This document shows, one piece after another, positions 32,022 through 40,734 of a stretch of 41,112 bases of DNA; the first letter of the stretch is position 1; each line of letters starts with the position of its first letter. Position numbers and translations under genes: made by a program. Source of the stretch: Shewanella metallivivens (GTDB taxonomy: Bacteria > Pseudomonadota > Gammaproteobacteria > Enterobacterales > Shewanellaceae); contig NZ_JAQQPZ010000010.1 in NCBI RefSeq assembly GCF_028750675.1, positions 1,763 through 42,874 of the forward strand, written 5' to 3'. The notes beneath the pieces are model-generated. The model was not told the DNA's origin, searched no databases, and saw only the letters and a program-made list of their open reading frames with translations.

Positions 32022-32055
32022 AAAAAACGCAGGCACTTACAAGCCTGCGTTTTTA
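32022..32055. terminator. Bidirectional terminator
   Basis: AAAAAACGCAGGC pairs with GCCTGCGTTTTT across a short loop. It serves the minus-strand lipoprotein gene ending at 32074 and the decayed plus-strand gene. Confidence 0.92.
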
Positions 32056-32073
32056 TTATGTTAGGTCAAAAAT

Positions 32074-33540
32074 TTAGTTTATATCACGTACTAAACGAAC
32101 ATAGTTGTAAATGCGAACGCTATCGTATTGAGGACCATAGCCCCCAGAGTAGTCTTCACCATCCCATACTTTTGGGTCGCTGCGTTGCGCACCGGCACCA
32201 TGCACATCGACCCAACGTCCGGCATCACTGTCGTAGCCAAGCGCTTTACCAAAGGCGACATAAGAGGCAGCATTACCATAGGTTGTATTTAACTCCGTAT
32301 CATCAGAATAAGCACCGTCTGTTGCATGGGTTGTGCTGCTCCAATATAGGCCATAATCAGCTTCACCATTCTCGTCGGTAATCGTAGTAATGTTAAACAC
32401 ATCGCCAATCACAGCATAATCGGTATCAGCTAGCTTCTCGGTGTATTCAACTAGGCTATGTAACTCTTTTATGTTCGGTAAACGCCAATCGCTGTAACCT
32501 AAATAATTAGCCGCATTCATGGCTTTAACGTAAGCAAAGGCATCTTGCCATAACATTGCACCTGCCAAATCTGTGTCATCGGCAATGATCAAGCCATTGC
32601 CATCGGCGTCGGTCCAATCAAGTTTGGTGTAATCAAACCCTGCCGACTCTGTCACAGTGCCCGTTGTCTCATCATAATCTGCACCACTGTCAGATTGCGC
32701 CCACATTAAGTTAGTCGCATTGTCGGTAATAGTATGGTCACCGTTGTCGATAAAATCGTTGGTCGCATAACTGGTATTGCCACGCATACACATGACAAAA
32801 TAGGTTTTGTCGCCATTAAAGAACTCTTCTTCGTAACCTTTAATACGTCCATCAGCAAAATTCACCCCAAACATCATCGAAGTACCTTCACCATTAGTAA
32901 ACGTTGAAGTTGTTGCATATTGAGAATCGATGATTCGTTCATTGTCGGTGCTGCCGTAGGCAAAAGCAAAATAGTTCCAATCGATAAACGGTTGTAGGTA
33001 AGTAAGATCGTCAGAGGTTGGATCGGTTCCTTGAAAGTTCATCAATGAGTAAAGCTGTTTCACATTAGGCAGTTGCCAATCGGTTTGCCCAGCGTAATCT
33101 AATGCCTCACAATAGCTTGCTGCTGCACTTGAGCTAAGCTTGTCATCACTGGTAATTTCACCATCATTGTTCATTTCTGGGCTTTGGGTCCAGATAATAC
33201 CTGAGACATTATCGGTGACCGTCATGTCGCCATCATCGGTTACATTGGTGGTGTAACTCTGCTCGCTGCCATTCACTGTTTGGCCATCTTGACCATAAAA
33301 ATCTTCTGATGACGATGTTGGGCAAGCTAACTTGATATAATTGTCATAACAAATACTTTGGGCAGAATCTGCGATGGCATAAGAATATACAGTTGATGAA
33401 TCCCCATCTTCTATCGTTTCTGAGGTTTCATCCGTTACAGTGATATCTGTCGTTTCATCTGAAGATGAGCTACCACACCCACCCATCATCAGTAGCATTA
33501 CAAGCATGCTAACTTGGGTTAACTTAGTTTGAACTTTCAT
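32074..33540 (-). CDS. DUF1566 (Lcl C-terminal) domain lipoprotein
   Basis: The 488-aa protein has a signal ending in lipobox MGGC (lipidated Cys22), then a Ser/Asp/Thr-rich linker. Two DUF1566/Lcl_C modules follow. The first, at about 105-255, has DNVSGIIWTQSPE, YCEALDYAGQTDWQLPNVKQLYSLM and FVMCMRG. The second, at about 270-487, has DNATNLMWAQSD, WQDAFAYVKAMNAANYLGYSDWRLPNIKELHSLVEY and the closing YNYVRLVRD. The domain has a formylglycine-enzyme-like/C-lectin-type fold and is found on surface proteins. The whole protein is strongly acidic. It is monocistronic with its own terminator. A cell-surface binding role is inferred. Confidence 0.88.
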   Translation of the reverse strand: MKVQTKLTQVSMLVMLLMMGGCGSSSSDETTDITVTDETSETIEDGDSSTVYSYAIADSAQSICYDNYIKLACPTSSSEDFYGQDGQTVNGSEQSYTTNVTDDGDMTVTDNVSGIIWTQSPEMNNDGEITSDDKLSSSAAASYCEALDYAGQTDWQLPNVKQLYSLMNFQGTDPTSDDLTYLQPFIDWNYFAFAYGSTDNERIIDSQYATTSTFTNGEGTSMMFGVNFADGRIKGYEEEFFNGDKTYFVMCMRGNTSYATNDFIDNGDHTITDNATNLMWAQSDSGADYDETTGTVTESAGFDYTKLDWTDADGNGLIIADDTDLAGAMLWQDAFAYVKAMNAANYLGYSDWRLPNIKELHSLVEYTEKLADTDYAVIGDVFNITTITDENGEADYGLYWSSTTHATDGAYSDDTELNTTYGNAASYVAFGKALGYDSDAGRWVDVHGAGAQRSDPKVWDGEDYSGGYGPQYDSVRIYNYVRLVRDIN

Positions 33541-33761
33541 TCCTCATCCTCTGCACATGACGTATTAATACTTTACAACTTGGCTGCACAATAGCGCCTT
33601 AACGTGCAGAAATTGTGCATAAAAAACGCAAATACCGTTAGCTATTTTCAAAGCGGGATCGAACTCACACTGGTATAAGGAAAGCTGAATTTCAGTATTG
33701 TTGAAAAAACATAAAATGAGTTAATAGGTTCTAACTCGTCGTCAATGGTAAGCGAGACAAG

Positions 33762-34685
33762 TTATTGATACGGTTTGCACAAGGTGTCAAAGTCATCTTT
33801 GGGGTTCAGTAAGAAGTCTTTACCCACCGAAGAAATGATGTCAGTTTCTGCAATATAGGGGTTATCTATCTTAAAAACTAATCTGTTATTCAATTTAGCC
33901 TTGAGTAAAAACTCACAATGACGCTGATAAAATAACTGATCAAATTGACCATTTTCGATGATGCGCTTTAAGCCGACTTCAATGCGTTTTGCTAATCGCG
34001 GTTGATTAGGTGAAACGTAATAATAAGTCACTAATGGGATATGCAACAAAAGGTGCTCATCAACCATTAACTCGGGGTACTGCAAATGAAACTGCGAGAC
34101 TTCTTGAAAAACCTCATTAACACCTCGTCCAAATGTGACAAAACGCCCTTTAGATAGCATGTTAAACAAATTTTCGTAAAGCGTGCTTTCAACAACATCA
34201 AATCCTGCTTGCTGCATAGCCACTTTCGTCGACCATTGGCTACCTGAGCCGGTTTTAAGCGATACTAACTGGGATAGAGTCTTGATATTGGCAAGTAAAG
34301 TGGCGTTTTCTTGCTGAATAATAAACAGCCTAAAACCTTGAATGCCTTTGCGAATTGGGATTTTTATCGGGATAAGATCATCGTTCCAATTCTCTTTGGA
34401 GGCCTCAGCAATCACATTAATGCCTTCGCCGGCTTTTAATGATCTAAAAATACGGTTTCGGCTCATGTGCAAATCGGTTACCAGTAAACTACCGTCGCCA
34501 AAATCCGCTGTGGTGGCCTCTATCACCAAAGATAATAAATCATAGGGGTATTGATAGCGATTATCTAGCTCTGATTCTGAACGATTTATGATAAATTCAT
34601 CATTAGATTGGCACGTTGAATTCACTGCAAAAGCCCCTAGTAACAGCAGGCTCATTGATATGCAAAATCGCGTTACAGCGTTCAT
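33762..34685 (-). CDS. Solute-binding-like periplasmic protein (orphan)
   Basis: The 307-aa protein has a signal sequence (MNAVTRFCISMSLLLLGAFAV...). The mature part has features of the type-3 solute-binding fold (SBP_bac_3-like): PIRKGIQGFRLFII in the middle, a STKVAMQQAGFDVVESTLYENLFNMLSKGRFVTFGRG second-domain segment, and RLAKRIEVGLKRIIENGQFDQLFYQ near the end. That last phrase is common in the amino-acid binding family. The conserved Arg/Asp ligand contacts are not evident. No ABC transporter genes are adjacent, so it may be a sensor or have lost transport. The gap 33541-33761 holds no gene. Confidence 0.7.
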   Translation of the reverse strand: MNAVTRFCISMSLLLLGAFAVNSTCQSNDEFIINRSESELDNRYQYPYDLLSLVIEATTADFGDGSLLVTDLHMSRNRIFRSLKAGEGINVIAEASKENWNDDLIPIKIPIRKGIQGFRLFIIQQENATLLANIKTLSQLVSLKTGSGSQWSTKVAMQQAGFDVVESTLYENLFNMLSKGRFVTFGRGVNEVFQEVSQFHLQYPELMVDEHLLLHIPLVTYYYVSPNQPRLAKRIEVGLKRIIENGQFDQLFYQRHCEFLLKAKLNNRLVFKIDNPYIAETDIISSVGKDFLLNPKDDFDTLCKPYQ

Positions 34686-35092
34686 AAATTAACTCGTGAC
34701 GAAATGAAAACTCGGATGGGTGTTTATTCATTGAAGCCGTAATAGAACGGAGCAATTTATTAAAAATCGGACACCTTGTGTGTACAAAATAAACCATAGG
34801 TTAACAATGAATAAATATCAAACAATGACAATTGAAGCTGTGAGGAACACCACAGACAAAGCAGACTCAATCTAATAGCGTGCGGATGTAAAGCAATACC
34901 CAGTGATAACCACCACCTCATTGGTGTTTTCCCCCCAAAAAATGCAAGTGGTGTACAGCATAGGTAAGCACTACATTAAGGGCATATAGCCCAGCACTTA
35001 GGAGACTGTAACTAATTTTGCTTAACATGTTAATAATCAAAAAATCTTGTAATTAAATACAGATAAAGTTCAGGATTTAAACAAAAGTTTGT

Positions 35093-35098
35093 TATACT
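35093..35098 (+). promoter_or_regulatory. Candidate -10 box of the DEAD-box helicase gene
   Basis: TATACT precedes a G+C-rich start GCGGCCGC and a leader of about 200 bases. The -35 region is weak. The rest of 34686-35092 contains no credible gene; a 22-codon frame at 34807 has no support beyond a weak ribosome binding site. Confidence 0.5.
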
Positions 35099-35104
35099 CC
35101 GCGG

Positions 35105-35307
35105 CCGCTTATCGATGGCGCTCAAATCAGTTAATCTCACTCAAGCTTAACGTTTTCAACTATCCTAAGAAGTTAACAACATTGTTAAGCATGAATTTAG
35201 CCATCGATTAAGGCTAACGGACCAAATTATCTAGATTTACCTTGTTCAGCTAGCAAGCTAGACGCAACTAAATCGCTTTGTTTTGATGTATATACAGGAA
35301 CTGCACC
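35105..35307 (+). promoter_or_regulatory. Long structured 5' leader of the helicase mRNA
   Basis: The leader has a long-range pairing of ATCGATGGC (35111-35119) with GCCATCGAT (35200-35208). Inside it is the hairpin TTAACAA-CA-TTGTTAA (35173-35188). Past it is a CTAGC-AA-GCTAG stem (about 35255). Long leaders of this kind are typical of cold-induced RNA helicase genes, where they control stability or translation. Confidence 0.55.
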
Positions 35308-36609
35308 ATGAAATTCGAATCTTTTAGCTTCGCCCCAGAAATATTACGCGCGATCGCTGAGTGCGGTTATCAAGCTATGACACCAGTCCAAAAACAAGCG
35401 ATCCCAGCCATTCGTCGTGGTGAAGATGTACTCGCCAGCGCGCAAACCGGTACCGGTAAAACCGCAGCGTTTGCTTTACCTATTTTACAAAAAATGTGTG
35501 AAGTGCCTAAAGAGACATTACCATCAAACACACGCGCATTAATTCTTACCCCTACCCGCGAGCTTGCGGCACAGGTTGCAGACAACATTAGCGCTTACAG
35601 CAAACACCTCAACTTTACCGTATTAACCATTTACGGAGGGGTAAAAATGGACACGCAATCGCAAAAGCTTAAGCGCGGTGCAGATGTCATTGTGGCCACC
35701 CCAGGCCGTTTACTTGAGCATATTGTTGCTTGTAACTTAAGTTTGTCTAACGTTGACTTTTTAGTGCTTGATGAAGCCGACCGTATGTTAGACATGGGCT
35801 TTAGTGCCGATATTAAGAAAATCTTGCAAGCGGTAAATAAAAAACGTCAAAACATGTTGTTTTCTGCCACCTTCTCAAACGAAGTGAAAAAACTGGCTAA
35901 CGACATGCTAGATAAACCTAAAGTGATTGCCGTAGATAAGCAAAACACGACAGCGGCAACCATTAGCCAAGTTATTTATCCGGTTGAACAACGCCGTAAG
36001 CGTGAATTATTGTCTGAACTGATTGGTACTAAAAACTGGCAACAAGTATTGGTCTTTACCGCCACCCGCGATGCGGCAGATAAATTAGTGGCAGAACTCA
36101 ACCTAGACGGTATACCGTCGGGTGTCGTACATGGCGAAAAAGCCCAAGGTAGTCGTCGCCGTGCACTACGTGAGTTTGTTGAAGGTAAAGTCCGAGTCTT
36201 AGTGGCCACCGAAGTGGCAGCACGTGGCCTTGACATTCCAAGTCTTGAATACGTAGTTAACTATGACTTACCTTTTTTGGCCGAAGATTATGTTCACCGT
36301 ATTGGCCGTACTGGGCGCGCGGGTAAAACCGGTGTTGCTATCTCGTTTGTGAGCCGTGAAGAAGAACGCACGTTAGCCGACATTGAAAAGCTTATCGGCC
36401 AACAAATTCGCCGCATCACAGTACCGGGTTATGAAGTCGGTAGTCGTGAAATGTTGCTTAAGCAAATTGAAAAGCGTCGTAGCTTCGCCAAAAAACAGCA
36501 ACGTAGTGATAACGTTGGCGCACAAATGATTGCTGAGAAAAAGATGGATGGCCGCCGTGTTAAAGTGGGTAAAACCAGCAGCGCGGTTAAATACAAAAAG
36601 ATTAAATAA
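35308..36609 (+). CDS. rhlE: DEAD-box ATP-dependent RNA helicase, RhlE type
   Basis: The 433-aa protein has all motifs of the DEAD-box core. The N-terminal FxFxF lead is MKFESFSFAPEILRAIAECGYQ, followed by Q motif PVQKQAIP, motif I ASAQTGTGKT, PTRELA, TPGR, DEAD (VLDEADRML), SAT, and motifs V and VI ARGLDIP and HRIGRTGRAG. The C-terminal tail after about residue 375 is short, basic and rich in Lys/Arg. It unwinds RNA duplexes in ribosome assembly or mRNA turnover. The name RhlE is the best guess from the short basic tail; SrmB-like relatives cannot be excluded. It has a long leader and its own terminator. Confidence 0.9.
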   Translation: MKFESFSFAPEILRAIAECGYQAMTPVQKQAIPAIRRGEDVLASAQTGTGKTAAFALPILQKMCEVPKETLPSNTRALILTPTRELAAQVADNISAYSKHLNFTVLTIYGGVKMDTQSQKLKRGADVIVATPGRLLEHIVACNLSLSNVDFLVLDEADRMLDMGFSADIKKILQAVNKKRQNMLFSATFSNEVKKLANDMLDKPKVIAVDKQNTTAATISQVIYPVEQRRKRELLSELIGTKNWQQVLVFTATRDAADKLVAELNLDGIPSGVVHGEKAQGSRRRALREFVEGKVRVLVATEVAARGLDIPSLEYVVNYDLPFLAEDYVHRIGRTGRAGKTGVAISFVSREEERTLADIEKLIGQQIRRITVPGYEVGSREMLLKQIEKRRSFAKKQQRSDNVGAQMIAEKKMDGRRVKVGKTSSAVKYKKIK

Positions 36610-36637
36610 CCCCGTTTGAAGCAATAAACGGTAATTG

Positions 36638-36663
36638 AAAAAAGCGCTTAGGCGCTTTTTTTG
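36638..36663 (+). terminator. Terminator of the helicase gene
   Basis: AAAAAAGCGC-TTAG-GCGCTTTTTTT. Confidence 0.93.
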
Positions 36664-36734
36664 TATTTGAATGAAATGAATTGTGTGATTATGAGGTCTA
36701 CTTTAGTCAGGACATTACTCTATAAGGACTGATC

Positions 36735-37364
36735 ATGTTAAAAACACTGCTTGTTGCCACCGTACTTACCTTAACCAGTTTAGCCAGTGTAGCTAAACCT
36801 ATTGCCAGTGACGAAAATAATGTCATGCCGTTACTCAATGGCCACCAAATACCAGCAATTACCCTGCAAGATGTGGATGGTAAAGCGGTTGAACTCAGTA
36901 AGCTTGTGGCGCAAAAGCCGACGATATTCTTCTTTTACCGTGGCGGTTGGTGTCCATTTTGTAATTCACAAATGGGACAACTAAAAGCCATTGAACCTAA
37001 ACTGATCGAAATGGGTTTTCAACTTGTGGGGATTTCGCCCGATACGCCGGAAAAAATGCGCGCCTCGTTAAATGATCAAAAGCTTGATTATTTATTGTTA
37101 TCAGATAGCTCATTGGCTGCATCACAAGCCTTTGGTTTAGCTTATTACACCAGTGCTGATATCACCCAAAAATACACCGCTAGTGTGGTGACCAATGAAT
37201 TGTTTACCACACCAGAAGGTGACAAACGCTTAGTGTTGCCTGTGCCAGCGGTATACTTAGCGGATAAAAAGGGGTTAATTCATTTTCAATATGTAAACCC
37301 AAACTACAAAGTGCGCCCAGCTCCTGAGCTTATTTTGGCCGCTGCGGGCCTGTTGGTTAAATAA
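36735..37364 (+). CDS. Exported peroxiredoxin-like (AhpC/TSA, thioredoxin-fold) protein
   Basis: The 209-aa protein has a signal peptide of about 20 residues (ends ASVA). The thioredoxin-fold domain contains ITLQDVDGKAVELSKL, then FFFYRGGWCPFCNSQM, whose Cys pair is the active site of the AhpC/TSA-2 branch. LVGISPDTPEKM and LLSDSSLAASQAFGLAYY follow, and VPAVYLADKKGLIHFQYVNPNYKVR ends the domain. It probably reduces peroxides or acts as a thiol oxidoreductase in the periplasm. AAGGA lies 7 bases before ATG 36735. It stands alone. Confidence 0.9.
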   Translation: MLKTLLVATVLTLTSLASVAKPIASDENNVMPLLNGHQIPAITLQDVDGKAVELSKLVAQKPTIFFFYRGGWCPFCNSQMGQLKAIEPKLIEMGFQLVGISPDTPEKMRASLNDQKLDYLLLSDSSLAASQAFGLAYYTSADITQKYTASVVTNELFTTPEGDKRLVLPVPAVYLADKKGLIHFQYVNPNYKVRPAPELILAAAGLLVK

Positions 37365-37390
37365 TCTGCGAGCAATAATTTATCATCAAT

Positions 37391-37421
37391 AACAAGCCAG
37401 CATTTGTTTTTCTGGCTTGTT
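37391..37421 (+). terminator. Stem-loop after the peroxiredoxin-like gene
   Basis: AACAAGCCAG pairs perfectly with CTGGCTTGTT around an 11-base T-rich loop. There is little T-tail after it, so it may be a weak terminator. Confidence 0.55.
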
Positions 37422-37619
37422 AATCCCCACTTATTTACGCACTCGTATTGAGCCGTTTCAAGCCACTTATCGTAATTAAACACAATCTTACATCACAAAA
37501 AAACATACCTATTGCAATAAAATAACGATTTATTGGTTTTTCTATTGGATTTTTTATCCTAGGGATCGTTACACTGTTCGGCATATAAAAATATCCCTAC
37601 ATAAAGGCTATAAATCATC

Positions 37620-38810
37620 ATGTCCATTCCGACTATATTTGGCACAGCAAACACACCTGGCACAGTAAAAGCCATGTTATTAGGTTGCGGAGAGCTTGGT
37701 AAAGAGGTCGCTATTGAACTGCAACGTTACGGTATTGAAGTCATTGGTGTTGACCGTTACCCTAACGCCCCGGCAATGCAAATCGCTCATCGATTTCATG
37801 TGATTAATATGCTCGACGCTAACGCGTTAAAAGCGGTAATCGAATTAGAACAGCCCGATTTTGTTATCCCAGAAATTGAAGCCATTGCTACTCAAACCCT
37901 CGTAGAACTTGAGCAACAAGGACTACATGTGGTTCCGACTGCCAATGCCACAAAGTTAACCATGGACCGTGAAGGCATTCGCCGCCTAGCAGCAGAAACC
38001 CTCAATGTGCCGACATCAAAATATTACTTTTGCGATACTCAAGCCGAGTTTGAGCAAGCTGTAGCCGACATTGGTATTCCTTGCGTGGTTAAGCCGGTAA
38101 TGAGCTCGTCAGGTAAAGGTCAGAGTGTGATTAAGTCGAGCGATACCATTGCCAAAGCATGGGCTTATGCGCAAGAAGGTGGCCGCGCGGGACAAGGTCG
38201 AGTGATTGTTGAGGCCTTCATTCCTTTTGATTATGAAATCACCCTATTAACTATTAGCGCAGTTAATGGCATTCATTTTTGCGATCCGATAGGCCACAGA
38301 CAAGAAGACGGTGATTATCGTGAATCTTGGCAGCCACAAACCATGTCTAAAGTTGTTTTACAAAAAGCCCAAGCCGTCAGCCAAAAAGTGGTTGAAGCCT
38401 TAGGCGGCTTTGGCTTATTTGGTGTTGAGTTGTTTGTAAAAGGCGATGAAGTGTATTTTTCTGAAGTATCTCCAAGACCACACGACACAGGCCTAGTAAC
38501 GTTAATTAGCCAGGACATATCTGAGTTCGCGTTACATGTTCGTGCCATTTTGGGTTTACCAATAAGCAATATTGTTCAGCATGGCCCAAGCGCTTCAGCT
38601 GTGATTTTAGCCGAGGGCACCTCGACCAATATTCGTTACCAAGGCATGGCACAAGCCTTAGCGCCTGCTGATACTCAATTACGCTTATTTGGCAAACCTG
38701 ATATTAATGGTCGCCGCCGGTTAGGTGTTGCCCTTGCACGTGACACATCCATAGAAAGCGCCATTGAAAAAGCCAAAACGGTCGCCAACCACATCAAGGT
38801 TTTATTTTAA
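37620..38810 (+). CDS. purT: Formate-dependent phosphoribosylglycinamide formyltransferase
   Basis: The 396-aa length and motifs are those of PurT. The N-terminal fold has [39 protein letters not shown]; the ATP-grasp domain has [78 protein letters not shown]. It makes formylglycinamide ribotide from GAR, formate and ATP in purine synthesis, an alternative to folate-dependent PurN. The start is ATG 37620, with AAGG 12 bases upstream, which is wide. No obvious PurR box was found in the AT-rich region before it (37422-37619). Confidence 0.96.
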   Translation: MSIPTIFGTANTPGTVKAMLLGCGELGKEVAIELQRYGIEVIGVDRYPNAPAMQIAHRFHVINMLDANALKAVIELEQPDFVIPEIEAIATQTLVELEQQGLHVVPTANATKLTMDREGIRRLAAETLNVPTSKYYFCDTQAEFEQAVADIGIPCVVKPVMSSSGKGQSVIKSSDTIAKAWAYAQEGGRAGQGRVIVEAFIPFDYEITLLTISAVNGIHFCDPIGHRQEDGDYRESWQPQTMSKVVLQKAQAVSQKVVEALGGFGLFGVELFVKGDEVYFSEVSPRPHDTGLVTLISQDISEFALHVRAILGLPISNIVQHGPSASAVILAEGTSTNIRYQGMAQALAPADTQLRLFGKPDINGRRRLGVALARDTSIESAIEKAKTVANHIKVLF

Positions 38811-38857
38811 CCTATACAGCCTTGAACTGATTAAGCAGCCTTGATCCTGCCCAAAAG

Positions 38858-38884
38858 AAAGCCGCAAATCATTGCGGCTTTTTT
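38858..38884. terminator. Bidirectional terminator between purT and the dehydrogenase gene
   Basis: AAAGCCGCAA-ATCA-TTGCGGCTTTTTT. Confidence 0.93.
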
Positions 38885-38906
38885 GTTGCTTAATCCTCAC
38901 GCATTT

Positions 38907-39860
38907 TTAACCGTTTACACAATTAACCACATTCCCCTGCTGGAACTGCTTTATATTATCAACCGCAATACTGAGTAGATTCTGTCTTGCTTGTAATGTT
39001 GCCCAAGCAATGTGCGGCGTAATGGTGATATTGGTGGCACTTAACAACGGATTGTCGGGGCTTGGCGGCTCAGTGGATAACACATCCACTGCAGCAAAAC
39101 CATTATTTTGATTAAGCCATTTAGCTAAATCGGCTTCATTAATTAAATCGCCGCGAGCAGTGTTCACTAATAAACAACCCGCCTTAAGTAGACCCAAACT
39201 GTCACTGTTTATCATGTATTTGGTGGTTACAGTTAGCGGACAATGCAACGAAATAATGTCAGCTTGTTTCAATAGAGTATCGCGCTCACACCATTGAATA
39301 GCAGGGGGGAGCTCCGTTTTAGGCTTGGCACTGGTCACTAACACCTTCATTCCAAATGCAACACCTAAATTCGCCACTTGCTGACCAATATCACCGTACC
39401 CCACCACCCCTAAGGTAAGCCCTTTTAGCGACATTAACGGCGATAACGTAAAACAAAAGTCGCGATTTCGACTCCACTGGCCAGCTTTTACAGCTTGGTC
39501 GTGTAATGCCACTTGTTGATGGTGATGTAGAATATGAGCAAACACCATTTGAGCTACGGCATCAGGGCCGTAAGCAGGAATATTGGTAACATGAATACCA
39601 AGCCGGGTGGCACACGCGATGTCGACCACATTGGTCCCTGTTGCCAGCACACCGATGTAAGCTAATTGTGGAAGTTGGCTTAGGGTTTGCTCGTTGAGCG
39701 GCGTTTTGTTGGTTAATACTATTTGCGCATCTTGGCAGCGCGCCACAACCTCATTGGCTAGGGTATGATCGTAAATAGTACACTCGCCAAGCGACTGTAA
39801 CCCTTGCCAATCTAAATCGCCTGGGTTGAGTGTGTAACCGTCTAATACCACTATTTTCAT
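38907..39860 (-). CDS. D-2-hydroxyacid dehydrogenase family protein
   Basis: The 317-aa protein follows the D-isomer 2-hydroxyacid dehydrogenase pattern. Substrate-domain part: GVLATGTNVVDIACATRLGIHVTNIPAYGPDAVAQM. NAD-binding loop: GVVGYGDIGQQVA. Catalytic residues: Arg in NTARGDLI, Glu in STEPPSPDNPLL and His in ITITPHIAWAT. Relatives are glycerate dehydrogenases/hydroxypyruvate reductases (HprA), and that is the likeliest activity. The exact substrate is not fixed by sequence. The gene lies 46 bases downstream of djlA on the same strand. Confidence 0.92.
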   Translation of the reverse strand: MKIVVLDGYTLNPGDLDWQGLQSLGECTIYDHTLANEVVARCQDAQIVLTNKTPLNEQTLSQLPQLAYIGVLATGTNVVDIACATRLGIHVTNIPAYGPDAVAQMVFAHILHHHQQVALHDQAVKAGQWSRNRDFCFTLSPLMSLKGLTLGVVGYGDIGQQVANLGVAFGMKVLVTSAKPKTELPPAIQWCERDTLLKQADIISLHCPLTVTTKYMINSDSLGLLKAGCLLVNTARGDLINEADLAKWLNQNNGFAAVDVLSTEPPSPDNPLLSATNITITPHIAWATLQARQNLLSIAVDNIKQFQQGNVVNCVNG

Positions 39861-39906
39861 CTATGACCTCAGTCCATTGTTAGCATAAATTACAGCGCCC
39901 TTAAAT

Positions 39907-40680
39907 TTAGCGCATTCCCCGTGATGTTTTAATGCATTCATATGCTGCTTGTATGTCTTGCGCTTTAGTTTTGGCTAGAGCCATCATTTCTTCTGGTAGC
40001 CCTTTAGCCACTAACTTATCGGGGTGATGCTCATTCATTAATTTGCGATAAGCACGCTTAATCTCTTGCTCGGAAGCAGAATCAGCAATACCTAACATCA
40101 CATAAGCGTCAGTCAGCGGCATTTTATTACCCTGTGGCGATTGATGATGACTGAACTCAGCTTGCCAGCGTGCCAGTAGCGCATCGAGTTGCGATGCCAT
40201 TCCCAACTTATTCGCAATAATCGATAAGATGTTTTTCTCATTAGCGTGCAGTTCACCGTCAGATAGTGCGGTCTGAATTTGGATTTCTAAAAACATTTGC
40301 GATAACTCTGCACGTCCCTGGGTGACATGACGAAATTGTTCTAACTGTTTCGCTAAATCAAAGTCGGCCTCGCGACCATGCCTAAATGCTTCTTGAGCAT
40401 CGATACGCGATTGCCCAGATAACTTCATTTGATCCATTAATATGGTGGCAATACGAATGTCATTTTCAGTGACACGCCCTGAGGCTTTAGCCATATGCCC
40501 CATAACGGCAAAGGTAGCATTGAAAAATATCGCCTGGCGTTCACTGCCTTTACGCATTAACGATGACAAACCTTGGCGTTTATCATATGCATGCCCAAGC
40601 CACAATCCTAAAAATGCGCCAAAAAAACGACCGAACATAAACCCGATAATGAACCCGAAAACTTTACCCCAAATGCGCAT
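39907..40680 (-). CDS. djlA: Co-chaperone DjlA
   Basis: The 257-aa protein has the DjlA order. It starts with a Gly-rich single membrane helix (GKVFGFIIGFMFGRFFGAFLG). A TerB-like central domain follows at about residues 45-170 (ATFAVMGHMAKASGRVTENDIRIA, LSDGELHANEKNIL). A C-terminal J-domain starts at about residue 187 (DAYVMLGI) with the HPD motif in NEHHPDKL. It stimulates DnaK at the inner membrane. It neighbours murU, the usual arrangement around lptD-surA in Shewanella and related genomes. Confidence 0.95.
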   Translation of the reverse strand: MRIWGKVFGFIIGFMFGRFFGAFLGLWLGHAYDKRQGLSSLMRKGSERQAIFFNATFAVMGHMAKASGRVTENDIRIATILMDQMKLSGQSRIDAQEAFRHGREADFDLAKQLEQFRHVTQGRAELSQMFLEIQIQTALSDGELHANEKNILSIIANKLGMASQLDALLARWQAEFSHHQSPQGNKMPLTDAYVMLGIADSASEQEIKRAYRKLMNEHHPDKLVAKGLPEEMMALAKTKAQDIQAAYECIKTSRGMR

Positions 40681-40734
40681 TTTACCTTCCGCTTTATTTA
40701 ATAATTAACGTCTCTTATACCACTATTCATCACA

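Noticed and set aside
34807..34875. 22-codon ORF (MNKYQTM...) upstream of the helicase.
   Set aside because: It is very short, with only a weak ribosome binding site and no homology I can recognise; chance is likely.
37422..37619. Search for a PurR operator upstream of purT.
   Set aside because: No ACGCAAACGTTTNCGT-like palindrome was visible.
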